From positions 1 through 64,000 of the forward strand of contig NZ_JASKYM010000006.1 in the NCBI RefSeq assembly GCF_030131845.1: a DNA stretch of 64,000 bases, given 5' to 3'. Under the pieces are notes generated by a model, which did not search any database, was not told the DNA's origin, and worked only from the letters and a program-made list of their open reading frames with translations. Positions 53,082-61,919 of this stretch are shown piece after piece (position 1 is the first letter of the stretch; each line of letters opens with the position of its first letter). The position numbers and the translations under genes were made by a program. The stretch is from Romboutsia sedimentorum (lineage in GTDB: Bacteria; Bacillota; Clostridia; Peptostreptococcales; Peptostreptococcaceae).

Positions 53082-55646
53082 TTAATTTTCCTTTATACCC
53101 TCAATTATTTCTATCTTGTCTATTAACTTTGACTTGAAATACCCTATTAAAAAAGCAAATAAAATTGTTACTGACATAAATATAAGAACCTCTTTTGGAG
53201 GTATGTATATATCACTCATGTTCAAATTTGTTCCAGATTCTGCATACATTTGTTTAGCATTGGTAAAAAATATAATTTCCTTTATTGAAACCATAATCCC
53301 CGCTACTACACTACCTATCAGGCTATAAACTAAAGCTTCATATATAACTAATTTTTTTAAATATTTCTTTTTAAGCCCTATAGCCCTTAATATAGAAAAC
53401 TCTCTTATATTATTATTAATATTTATACTAACTGTCGTATATATATTAAATAATGCAGCTATCAATAGTATAGACCCTAGAATTAACCTAGAATTCAAAT
53501 AACTATTTGAAACAGTTGAACTTTTATATTTGTTAGTTGGAGTAATAATATTCAAGGAATTATACTTTTTATTTATGTTATCTACTGATTTATCTACTTG
53601 TTTATTACCATCACCATCTACATTAAAGTTTACTTCCTGTATATAATTATCATTCGTTATATTCTTGAATGATTCTAAATTCATGTATATACCCATAACT
53701 GGAGCATAATTTTGCATTCCGTTATTAAATTTGAATGATTCATCTAGTATAGCATTAACTCTACATTTATATGTTTTGTAACCAAATTCTTTATTATCTT
53801 TTTTGTTTACTACTTTAAACTCAAATATATCTCCTATTTTTAAATTTTTAATAGCATCTTCCATTTTATCCTTATATATGTTTTGAAATTTATTGCATAT
53901 TGCAACATCTATAAATTCATTATTTTGTTCATTAATTTTTTGTATACTTCCTTCTTTTACATATTTATTTAATTTATTATAATCATCAACTCCACTTACC
54001 AAAGCCGTTACTTCTAAATTTTCTTTTTTATTGTCTTTTATCCCCTCCATTTTAATATAAGATTCATTTAAACTATCTTTTGATATTGCTACATATCCAC
54101 ATGTATGACTTAATAAATTAAAATCTTTTACTCCTTTAATCTTCTTTATATTTGACGTCTCTTCCATACTTATCTTATCTATGCTCTCATCAACATTTTC
54201 ATAAGGCTTTATCATGTAACTATATTCTTCTTCACGTCCTACTGAATATTTCTGTGTCTGATTAATATAGTCTTTCATATTCGTAGATGTACATGATATA
54301 AACACAAATCCACTAAATGCAATTACTGCAATTGAAATTATTGTCTTAGATTTACTTCTTAATAAATTGTTTTTTAAAAGTGTTTTTAGAATTTTCTTAT
54401 TCTTTTTTGTTTTATACTTAACCTTGTCACTTTTATTTATAAGATCCATTGGGTATTTTTTTAATGATTTTAATATAGGTAAAAGTATTGCTATTAATAA
54501 TGCACCTAAAGTTATTAATAAAGCTTTACCTACTATAAAAGGAGAAATAATTAATTTAACTTTACTAAAATCACTTATATCAAGTAAATTAAAAGTTATA
54601 AATACACTCATTGCATATCTTGCAAAAACTATAGAAGTTATAAACCCTATAAATCCACCTATAATAAATAATATACTCATTTGAAATAAATAAAATCTAA
54701 TAACCTTTTTATTAGACATTCCCACTACTCTTAAATCTCCAATTTGATTAATCGTTTTACTAAGAATTATATTGAAAAAGTTAAAAATTGTAAGAGATGC
54801 AGTGATTGCTACAAAGATTTTTAGTTCTCTTTGATTCTCCTGTTGTGAAGTTTCATATAATCTAAGTGCCGAATCCAAATATTGATTGCTAGATATACCT
54901 GATTGTCCATCTTTTCTAATATCCATTGTATAGTCAGATGAAGAATCATATTTTTTTCTTATTTCATTAAATTTTTGATCTATATTATGTTCATTAATCC
55001 CTTTAACATTATAAATTGTACTATAAGTTATAATGTTATTTGGTATTAGATCTTCACTATCTCCAATAAAACTATCTAGTTCTATACCTTCAAGGTTATA
55101 ATAGCCATCAACTTTACTTATAACTCCAACTACTTTATAATTATTTTTTTTACTATAAATCTCATTAGTATCATCTAAGTTGTATTCAATTTTATTTACT
55201 CCAAAAATACTTTCATTTAAAATATTTTCCTTGTCATATTTACCTAATAGTTTTGAATCTATAACAATTTCATTTTTATTCTTTGGATATCTTCCTGAAA
55301 CAAGGTTATAGTTTAAACTTTTTAGATAATTTTCATTAAATGAGTACAATGGACTTTTTAATCCATTTTGTATAATAATTTCACCTAAATTTTTAACTGT
55401 AGATACATTATAAACTTCATCAACCTTTTTTAATTTTGCTATACTTTGTTTATTATTACTTGTAAATGTTCCATCATAATTGCCTGCAACTTCTTTAGCT
55501 TGCTTAATCTGGTTGATAGACATGCTATCCCCTATTATATCGACCCCTAGTATTAAGGTAATTGCAATTACTATAGATGCAATTATAGTAATTGACTCTT
55601 TTTTATTTTTTCGTAAATACATTAAAGCTAATTTAAATTCAAACAT
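53082..55646 (-). CDS. FtsX-type ABC permease, tandem copy 2
   Basis: 854 residues, MFEFKLALMYLRKNKKESIT, colinear with copy 1 throughout, including GLKKKYLKKLVIYEALVYSL and C-terminal IEIIEGIKEN. Differences cluster in the extracellular domains, as expected if the copies handle different ligands. GGGGAGG precedes the ATG. It has its own LytTR promoter (D) and leader hairpin, so the duplication included the regulatory region. No separate ATPase gene; presumably shares that at 49615. Confidence 0.87.
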   Translation of the reverse strand: MFEFKLALMYLRKNKKESITIIASIVIAITLILGVDIIGDSMSINQIKQAKEVAGNYDGTFTSNNKQSIAKLKKVDEVYNVSTVKNLGEIIIQNGLKSPLYSFNENYLKSLNYNLVSGRYPKNKNEIVIDSKLLGKYDKENILNESIFGVNKIEYNLDDTNEIYSKKNNYKVVGVISKVDGYYNLEGIELDSFIGDSEDLIPNNIITYSTIYNVKGINEHNIDQKFNEIRKKYDSSSDYTMDIRKDGQSGISSNQYLDSALRLYETSQQENQRELKIFVAITASLTIFNFFNIILSKTINQIGDLRVVGMSNKKVIRFYLFQMSILFIIGGFIGFITSIVFARYAMSVFITFNLLDISDFSKVKLIISPFIVGKALLITLGALLIAILLPILKSLKKYPMDLINKSDKVKYKTKKNKKILKTLLKNNLLRSKSKTIISIAVIAFSGFVFISCTSTNMKDYINQTQKYSVGREEEYSYMIKPYENVDESIDKISMEETSNIKKIKGVKDFNLLSHTCGYVAISKDSLNESYIKMEGIKDNKKENLEVTALVSGVDDYNKLNKYVKEGSIQKINEQNNEFIDVAICNKFQNIYKDKMEDAIKNLKIGDIFEFKVVNKKDNKEFGYKTYKCRVNAILDESFKFNNGMQNYAPVMGIYMNLESFKNITNDNYIQEVNFNVDGDGNKQVDKSVDNINKKYNSLNIITPTNKYKSSTVSNSYLNSRLILGSILLIAALFNIYTTVSININNNIREFSILRAIGLKKKYLKKLVIYEALVYSLIGSVVAGIMVSIKEIIFFTNAKQMYAESGTNLNMSDIYIPPKEVLIFMSVTILFAFLIGYFKSKLIDKIEIIEGIKEN

Positions 55647-55674
55647 GATTCCTCCCCTAATTTATTTAAGTCTT

Positions 55675-55717
55675 AAAAACCCATTATCATAGGGTAAACT
55701 TACAGTAATGAGTTTTT
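55675..55717 (-). other. Leader hairpin before permease copy 2
   Basis: AAAAACCCATTA / TAATGAGTTTTT stem with one mismatch and the same loop core CTGTAAGTTTA as before copy 1, ending in GGGTTTTTAAG on the minus strand, terminator-like. Confidence 0.5.
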
Positions 55718-55746
55718 TGTTATATTTTAACAACTATTACTTTTTT

Positions 55747-55814
55747 AAAATAGCAATAGATACCAATTTTTACAATATATTTGACCCAACTGGTCATTTA
55801 AACGCCCCAACTGG
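55747..55814 (-). promoter_or_regulatory. LytTR-type promoter D
   Basis: CCAACTGG at 55786-55793 and 55807-55814 (21 bp apart), ten bases, TTGTAA (55770-55775), 17-bp spacer, TATTTT (55747-55752), reading to permease copy 2. Confidence 0.75.
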
Positions 55815-55950
55815 TTAAATTATATTAATTTAAATAAATGTCTGTAAGCTTTTTATATTTTAATTACTTTAGTATCTAAACGCTTTTACTCAAAGTGGGA
55901 TAATAAAAAAGTTCTAATGAATTAAACGAACTTTTAAAGAAATAACAAAG

Positions 55951-55985
55951 AAGGGGGTAATGCCAAAATTTCAGGCACCCCCCTT
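55951..55985 (-). terminator. Terminator of sua5
   Basis: AAGGGGGTAATGCC / GGCACCCCCCTT stem, unusually GC-rich here, followed by CTTTGTTATTTC on the minus strand. An AAAAGTTC/GAACTTTT hairpin lies next to it at about 55908-55936. Confidence 0.75.
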
Positions 55986-55992
55986 ATACGAT

Positions 55993-57027
55993 TTAGATAT
56001 GAACAATATTTCCTGCACTTGCTTTTTCTAATCGATTTATTATAGAATTTCCTAAACCACTGTTATTTGGAGCTTGTATATAAATATGGTTTATATTCAA
56101 TTTGTCACATTCTCTAAGTAAATCAAATATCTTTTTAGCTGCTACATTTAATGTCTCAAAACTTCCTAAACTATATGTATGTTGATAGTCATTAAAATCG
56201 TTTAAAAACTCTTCAAAACAAATTACAACATCATCCTCGTTTGCACTTTCTTTAATCCATTTAGAAGTTTTTATATAATCTCCTTCAACTAATGTTAATG
56301 GTGCGTCTGGTGCATAATGTCTATATTTCATTCCTGGAGCCTTTGGAATTTCATTATCTTTAACGCTTAATAAATTCTTTTTATATATAAGATTTGGAAT
56401 CACCTTACATATTTCATCTACGCTTACAGCTCCTTCCCTTAGAAGTACTGGATCTTTAGTAGACATATCTATAATTGTTGATTCTAAGCCAATTGAAGAT
56501 GAACCTCCATCTAAAATACACGGGATTTTTTCATTTAAATCATTATAACAATGCTTAGCACTAGTAGTTGATGGCTTCCCTGATAAATTTGCAGATGGAG
56601 CTACTAATAAAGTTTTGCTTTCTTTAATTATAGCTCTTGCTATTTCACTCTTTGGAAATCTAACAGCTACAGTTTTCATTCCTGCAGTAACTGTATCTGA
56701 AATGCAATCTTTCTTATTAAAAATCAAAGTTACTGATCCAGGCCAAAAGGCATCAAATACTTTCTCTGCTTCTTTTGGGATATCCTTACATATATCATGT
56801 ACTTGTTCTAATTTATGTATATGTACTAATAATGGATTGTCCTGTGGTCTGCCTTTGACTTTAAATACTTTTTTTATAGCATCTTCATTAAAAGCATCTG
56901 CCGCTAATCTATAAACAGTTTCTGTTGGGATTGCAACAACTTCACCATTTTTTAAATACTGTGCCCCTTTTACAATATTTTCGTAACTATTATTTAAATC
57001 TTTAACGTTTAATATTTCTGTTACCAT
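55993..57027 (-). CDS. sua5: Threonylcarbamoyl-AMP synthase (Sua5/YwlC)
   Basis: 344 residues: an N-terminal YrdC domain (about 15-205) and a C-terminal Sua5 domain, the long form of the enzyme. It makes threonylcarbamoyl-adenylate from Thr, bicarbonate and ATP, the first step toward t6A37 in tRNA. Motifs: GEVVAIPTETVYRLAADAF, KVKGRPQDNPLLVHI, SANLSGKPSTTSA and the linker KAPGMKYRHYAPDAPL. The usual TETVYGL glycine is Arg (R40) here, odd for this motif. No TsaB/D/E genes are nearby. Monocistronic. Confidence 0.93.
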   Translation of the reverse strand: MVTEILNVKDLNNSYENIVKGAQYLKNGEVVAIPTETVYRLAADAFNEDAIKKVFKVKGRPQDNPLLVHIHKLEQVHDICKDIPKEAEKVFDAFWPGSVTLIFNKKDCISDTVTAGMKTVAVRFPKSEIARAIIKESKTLLVAPSANLSGKPSTTSAKHCYNDLNEKIPCILDGGSSSIGLESTIIDMSTKDPVLLREGAVSVDEICKVIPNLIYKKNLLSVKDNEIPKAPGMKYRHYAPDAPLTLVEGDYIKTSKWIKESANEDDVVICFEEFLNDFNDYQHTYSLGSFETLNVAAKKIFDLLRECDKLNINHIYIQAPNNSGLGNSIINRLEKASAGNIVHI

Positions 57028-57130
57028 ATATAATCTGCCCCCTACTTGTGAAATTTATTATTATTATATCATACATATATTCAGTGATAAATTTTGGTAA
57101 TGACTAAACTTTAAATTAAGTATTTAAGCC

Positions 57131-57228
57131 TGTCCCTCAAGCGTGACATAAACATATATATTTAAATAGCAATGTCCTGTTTGCGTGACAATATTTACTA
57201 GTTATTAAATTTCACGTTTTCAGGACAT
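57131..57228. repeat. Dispersed TGTC...GACA repeat, locus 5 (three copies)
   Basis: TGTCCCTCAAGCGTGACA (57131-57148), TGTCCTGTTTGCGTGACA (57173-57190) and TTCACGTTTTCAGGACAT (57211-57228, opposite orientation), in the gap between sua5 and the lysine operon. Spacing between copies is 42 and 38 bp. Confidence 0.55.
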
Positions 57229-57361
57229 TTTTAATATTTTATTTTGAAAAATTACACACTATTAAATTTTTGTATCTATTGATACTTATCAGTGTGAAAC
57301 AAAAATTATAACTAAGATACTCCTTTAAAATTTAGAATAATGAATTTAAACAAAAACAACA

Positions 57362-57387
57362 AAAAGCCCCTATTTAAAGGAGCTTTT
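57362..57387 (-). terminator. Terminator of the lysine operon
   Basis: AAAAGC-CCT / AGG-GCTTTT stem, about 30 bp past the dapF stop on the minus strand, A/T runs on both sides. Confidence 0.65.
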
Positions 57388-57415
57388 AGCGTTACATATT
57401 TCTGTAGGCGTATTA

Positions 57416-58255
57416 TTAATTTGTATAGTAATTATACTCACCGCTACATATATATTCTGTAGGCCCTATCAAAAATGCTTCTCCATCTCTTTGTTCTATG
57501 AAAAGCTCTCCACCTTTTACTTTTACCTTTACTTTCTTACTACAATCATGAACAATAGAGCTTATAATTGCTGATGCTGCCGCTCCTGTACCACATGCCT
57601 TTGTAATACCCACGCCTTTTTCCCAAGTTACAACATCAATGTTTTCTTTATCAATTATCTTACAGAAGTTCACATTAGTTTTCATAGGATATATTTCACT
57701 ATTTTCTATTTTAGACCCTATTCTTTCAAAATCTATGTTCTCAAAATCATCTACAAAAATCACAGTATGAATAGTTCCTATAACTAATGAATTAACTTTA
57801 AAAGTTTCATTTCCTACACTAATTTCTTTATTTATATATAATTTATTTTCTTTATCGATTGGTATCTCAGGTGCTACAAATAGTGGTCTTCCTAAATTAA
57901 CATCAACAAAAGCTACTTTATCATTTTCTAAGCTAACTTTTATTTTCATAATTCCAGCTAAAGTTTCAACACTAAATTCAGTATTATTTACAATACTGTT
58001 TTCATATACGAATTTTGAAAAACATCTTATTCCATTACCACACATAGTAGCTATACTTCCATCAGCATTATAAAAACACATTTTCACATCTGAATTATTG
58101 GATGCTGCAACTACAATCATTCCATCGGCACCAATTCCAAAATTTCTGTTACAGACCTTTTTTGCCAATGAACTATAATCTATATCTTTTAAATCACTTT
58201 CTTTAAATATTATAAAATCATTTCCTGTTCCTTGAAATTTTTGAAATTTAATCAC
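57416..58255 (-). CDS. dapF: Diaminopimelate epimerase
   Basis: 279 residues. It interconverts LL- and meso-diaminopimelate, the cell-wall and lysine precursor. Catalytic cysteines: C72 in ATMCGNGIRC and the second in GITKACGTGAAA (about 220). GTGNDFII at the N-terminus and the two-fold domain symmetry are standard. It begins right after the aminotransferase stop, last gene of the operon. No oddities. Confidence 0.96.
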   Translation of the reverse strand: MIKFQKFQGTGNDFIIFKESDLKDIDYSSLAKKVCNRNFGIGADGMIVVAASNNSDVKMCFYNADGSIATMCGNGIRCFSKFVYENSIVNNTEFSVETLAGIMKIKVSLENDKVAFVDVNLGRPLFVAPEIPIDKENKLYINKEISVGNETFKVNSLVIGTIHTVIFVDDFENIDFERIGSKIENSEIYPMKTNVNFCKIIDKENIDVVTWEKGVGITKACGTGAAASAIISSIVHDCSKKVKVKVKGGELFIEQRDGEAFLIGPTEYICSGEYNYYTN

Positions 58256-59440
58256 CTATTTCACCTCTTTTAGTATTTTTTCAAATATAGTTAAAAACTC
58301 ATTTATCTCATCAGTAGTTATACATAATGATGGTAATAACCTAATGATAGTATTATTTGTAGAGTTTAATAATAATCTATTTTCTTGAGCTATTTTCTTT
58401 ATATCATTTACATATTGACCAACATCAATACCTATCATTAAGCCCCTACCTCTTACTTCTTTTATTATATGAGGATACTTTTCTTTTAAATTATTTAATT
58501 TATTTATTAAGTAATTACCTTTTGATTTTACTTCATTACATAAATCAGTATTAACTAATTTATTCATTACATATTCTCCACCTGCACAAGATACTGGATT
58601 AGCAGCAAATGTGCTTCCGTGATCACCAGGTTGTAAAATATTTTCGACATATTCACTAACTAGCATAGCACCTAGAGGTATTCCCCCTCCTACTGACTTA
58701 GATATAGTCACTATATGAGGAGTAAAGTCATATTGTTCATAAGCAAATAAATCTCCAGTTCTTCCCATACCTGCTTGTATTTCATCTATTACTATTAAGA
58801 AATCGTATTTTTTAGATAATTTAACTACTTCATCTATAAATTCTTTAGATATTTCTACTATTCCGCCTTCTCCTTGTATTATCTCTAAGAATAATCCACA
58901 AGTATTTTCATTTACTTTTGCTCTTAAATCTTCAATATCATTGTATTTAAAATGGCTAACCCCTGGTATTAAGGGCATAAAATTCTTTTGATATTTTTCT
59001 TGTCCTGTAAGTGCTAAAGCACCTGTTGTTCTTCCATGAAAAGAGTTATATGCAGACAATAATTCATATTTGTTTTCATTAGATTGCTTTCCGTATTTTC
59101 TACAAAGTTTTATAGCCGCCTCATTTGACTCAGTTCCTGAGTTAGTGAAAAATACCTTAGATGCAAAAGTGTTTTCAACAAATAATTTTGCTAAGTTTAC
59201 AACAGGCTCACTTACAAAATAATTAGATAAATGCATATATTTTGATGCTTGTTTTATTATTGCTTCTACAATACCTTTGTCGTGACCTAAGTTGTTTACA
59301 GATATACCACTATACATATCTAAATATTTATTCCCGTCAATATCAAATACGTATGAGCCTTCTCCTTTTTCTATTATTAAATCAAGTCTATTGTATGTAT
59401 TTAGTATGTATTTTTTATCTTGTTCATATAAACTCTTCAT
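58256..59440 (-). CDS. Class III aminotransferase, probable N-acetyl-LL-DAP aminotransferase
   Basis: 394 residues, fold type I PLP enzyme of the ArgD group: NSGTESNEAAIKLCRKYG, SFHGRTTGALALTGQ, VIDEIQAGMGRTGDLFAYEQ and Schiff-base lysine in ISKSVGGGIPLGA. By homology alone it would be called acetylornithine aminotransferase. Here it lies between dapH and dapF, and no arginine gene is present, so the likely reaction is N-acetyl-2-amino-6-oxopimelate to N-acetyl-LL-diaminopimelate, a step often done by a class I enzyme (PatA). ArgD-type enzymes are known to accept both substrates. Confidence 0.85.
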   Translation of the reverse strand: MKSLYEQDKKYILNTYNRLDLIIEKGEGSYVFDIDGNKYLDMYSGISVNNLGHDKGIVEAIIKQASKYMHLSNYFVSEPVVNLAKLFVENTFASKVFFTNSGTESNEAAIKLCRKYGKQSNENKYELLSAYNSFHGRTTGALALTGQEKYQKNFMPLIPGVSHFKYNDIEDLRAKVNENTCGLFLEIIQGEGGIVEISKEFIDEVVKLSKKYDFLIVIDEIQAGMGRTGDLFAYEQYDFTPHIVTISKSVGGGIPLGAMLVSEYVENILQPGDHGSTFAANPVSCAGGEYVMNKLVNTDLCNEVKSKGNYLINKLNNLKEKYPHIIKEVRGRGLMIGIDVGQYVNDIKKIAQENRLLLNSTNNTIIRLLPSLCITTDEINEFLTIFEKILKEVK

Positions 59441-59502
59441 AATATCCTCCTATAATTAAAGGTATATCAAATCTTATATTAGATTTGACATACCTATCTT
59501 TA

Positions 59503-60234
59503 CTATCTTAAATCTTCTAATATTTTTACTTTGTCTGCAGTTTTTGAATCTTTTACTTTTATAACTCTAGCTGGAGTTCCTGCAACTACTGTATTTTCTT
59601 CAACATCACTAGTTACAACTGATCCTGCTGCAACTACTGCTCCTTTTGCAACCTTAACACCCTCAAGTATTACTGCATTGGCACCTATCATAACATCATC
59701 TTCTATTATTACTGGTGTTTTACTTGGTGGTTCTAATACGCCTGCTATTACAGAACCTGCTCCTACATGAACATTTTTTCCTATAGTTCCTCTAGCTCCT
59801 ACCACCGCATTCATATCTATCATTGTATTTTCACCAATGTTTGCACCTATATTTATAACTGCACCCATCATTATAACTGCATTTTTACCTATACTTACTC
59901 TATCTCTTATTATTGCACCAGGTTCTATTCTAGCCTCTATATTTTTCATATCTAACATTGGAATAGCTGAGTTTCTTCTGTCATTTTCTATTTCAAAACA
60001 ATCTATTTTATCTTTATTATCATTTAATATATGTTCTATATCGCTATATTGTCCAAATACTATTTTAAATCCATTTTCACCAAAAACATTACAGTTTGGA
60101 AAATCTATATTTTCTAATTGTCCTTTTATATACACTTTTACTGGTGTACTTTTTTTAGTTTCTTTTATAAATTTTGCAATTGCATATGGGTCTGTAAAAT
60201 CAGTTTTGTTTAAGTTGTTTTCGCTAGTATTCAT
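59503..60234 (-). CDS. dapH: Tetrahydrodipicolinate N-acetyltransferase
   Basis: 243 residues. N-terminal alpha/beta part, then left-handed beta-helix hexapeptide repeats ([60 protein letters not shown]) and the C-terminal [20 protein letters not shown]. It acetylates tetrahydrodipicolinate with acetyl-CoA, committing the pathway to the acetylase branch. AAGGAG precedes the ATG. The deacetylase gene (dapL/ykuR type) is not in the visible operon. Confidence 0.95.
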   Translation of the reverse strand: MNTSENNLNKTDFTDPYAIAKFIKETKKSTPVKVYIKGQLENIDFPNCNVFGENGFKIVFGQYSDIEHILNDNKDKIDCFEIENDRRNSAIPMLDMKNIEARIEPGAIIRDRVSIGKNAVIMMGAVINIGANIGENTMIDMNAVVGARGTIGKNVHVGAGSVIAGVLEPPSKTPVIIEDDVMIGANAVILEGVKVAKGAVVAAGSVVTSDVEENTVVAGTPARVIKVKDSKTADKVKILEDLR

Positions 60235-60248
60235 TTTGTTATCTCCTT

Positions 60249-61010
60249 TTAGTTGTTGTTTATTAAGTCATCCATACAGTATAATCTAGGTTCTTTGTTT
60301 GCAATGTATTTAGCAGCCCTAACAGCTCCTTGTGCAAATACCTTCTTTGAAAGTGCTGTATGTTTAATTTCTATTATTTCATCCATTCCAGCAAACATTA
60401 CAGTATGCTCTCCTGGGATAGTACCTCCACGAACTGCATGGATTCCTATTTCTTTTTTGTTTCTCTTTGCATCAGTACCTTCTCTTCCATAGTTATATTC
60501 CATAGAATTGTCTAATTCTTCATTGATGGCATTGGCTAACATATAAGCTGTTCCACTTGGTGCATCTACTTTTTTATTATGATGCTTTTCTATAATTTCT
60601 ATATCAAAATTATCACTTAAAACCTTACTTGCCTTTTTAACTAAATCTATAAGTACATTTATTCCTATTGATGTATTTGAAGATTTAAATATAGGAATGT
60701 ATTTAGAACATTCTTTTATTCTTTCTTCTTGTTCTTGGCTAAGTCCTGTAGTAGCTATTACAATGCCTACTTTTTTGTCTACACAAAAGTTTAATAAATC
60801 ATTTAAATTGTTTGGATTAGAAAAATCTATTATCACATCACAGTCTATATCTATACTTGATGGATTTTCATATACAGGATAAGTATTGTTATATAAGTTT
60901 ATGTTTCTATCTATACCTAAAACTATAGATAAGTCATTCATATCTGACATTGTTTCATTTAACATTCTTCCCATTGCTCCATTGCATCCACTTATTCCTA
61001 TTCTTAGCAT
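60249..61010 (-). CDS. dapB: 4-hydroxy-tetrahydrodipicolinate reductase
   Basis: 253 residues. Nucleotide-binding [11 protein letters not shown] at the N-terminus, [11 protein letters not shown], and the catalytic [15 protein letters not shown] with the conserved His pair and Lys. Reduces the DapA product with NAD(P)H. Starts 1 bp after dapA ends, so translation is coupled. Confidence 0.96.
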   Translation of the reverse strand: MLRIGISGCNGAMGRMLNETMSDMNDLSIVLGIDRNINLYNNTYPVYENPSSIDIDCDVIIDFSNPNNLNDLLNFCVDKKVGIVIATTGLSQEQEERIKECSKYIPIFKSSNTSIGINVLIDLVKKASKVLSDNFDIEIIEKHHNKKVDAPSGTAYMLANAINEELDNSMEYNYGREGTDAKRNKKEIGIHAVRGGTIPGEHTVMFAGMDEIIEIKHTALSKKVFAQGAVRAAKYIANKEPRLYCMDDLINNN

Positions 61011-61011
61011 A

Positions 61012-61902
61012 CTATTTCTCCTCTGTTTTTATTCCATACATATTCATTTCTTCTATTAATATTTTTAAATTATCATCAGTCATATTAGTAAGAGGTAATC
61101 TCAATTCACCTACATCCATACCCATTAAGTTCATAGCCGTTTTTACAGGTATAGGATTTACTTCTATAAATAGAGAGTTTATAAGTCCATTCATATCTAA
61201 TTGCAATTTTCTAGAATTCAATAAATCACCATTTAAATAGGTCTCAACCATATTATGAGTATCTCTAGGTAATATATTTGCCACAACTGATATAACACCT
61301 TTTCCACCTAATGATAATATAGGTACTACCATATCATCATTACCACTATATATGTCTATATCATCTTTACACAATCTAGCTATTTCAGCTACTTGAGAGA
61401 TATCTCCACTTGCCTCTTTTATTGCAATTATATTTTTTATAGTAGAAAGTTTTTTCACAGTTTTAGGAGATATATTAACCCCTGTTCTTCCTGGAACATT
61501 GTATAGTATTATTGGTAAATTAACGCTATTTGCTATACATTCATAATGCTTTATAAGCCCTAGTTCAGTAGCTTTGTTGTAGTATGGTGTTACTACTAAT
61601 AGTCCATCAACACCAACCTCTTCACAGTATTTGCTTAACTCTACTGAATAAGCAGTATTATTACTTCCACTACCTGCTATTACTGGTATCCTATTATTAA
61701 CAGTTTCAACAGTAAACTTTATAACCGATTTTCTTTCTTTATCAGTCATAGTTGCAGATTCACCAGTTGTTCCACATATTACTATTGCATCTGTTTTATT
61801 ATCTATGTGCCAATTTATTATTTCTTTTAATTTTTCATAATCTACTTCATTATTTTTAAAAGGAGTAACAAGTGCCACTCCACAACCTTCAAATAAACTC
61901 AT
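61012..61902 (-). CDS. dapA: 4-hydroxy-tetrahydrodipicolinate synthase
   Basis: 296 residues, TIM-barrel aldolase of the DapA family: CGTTGESATMTDKER (Thr pair of the relay), VTPYYNKATELGL (catalytic Tyr), YNVPGRTGVNI and Schiff-base lysine in NIIAIKEASGD. Condenses pyruvate with aspartate semialdehyde. Second-last upstream member of the run asd-dapA-dapB. Confidence 0.96.
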   Translation of the reverse strand: MSLFEGCGVALVTPFKNNEVDYEKLKEIINWHIDNKTDAIVICGTTGESATMTDKERKSVIKFTVETVNNRIPVIAGSGSNNTAYSVELSKYCEEVGVDGLLVVTPYYNKATELGLIKHYECIANSVNLPIILYNVPGRTGVNISPKTVKKLSTIKNIIAIKEASGDISQVAEIARLCKDDIDIYSGNDDMVVPILSLGGKGVISVVANILPRDTHNMVETYLNGDLLNSRKLQLDMNGLINSLFIEVNPIPVKTAMNLMGMDVGELRLPLTNMTDDNLKILIEEMNMYGIKTEEK

Positions 61903-61919
61903 ATCTATTCTCCTCTAAT

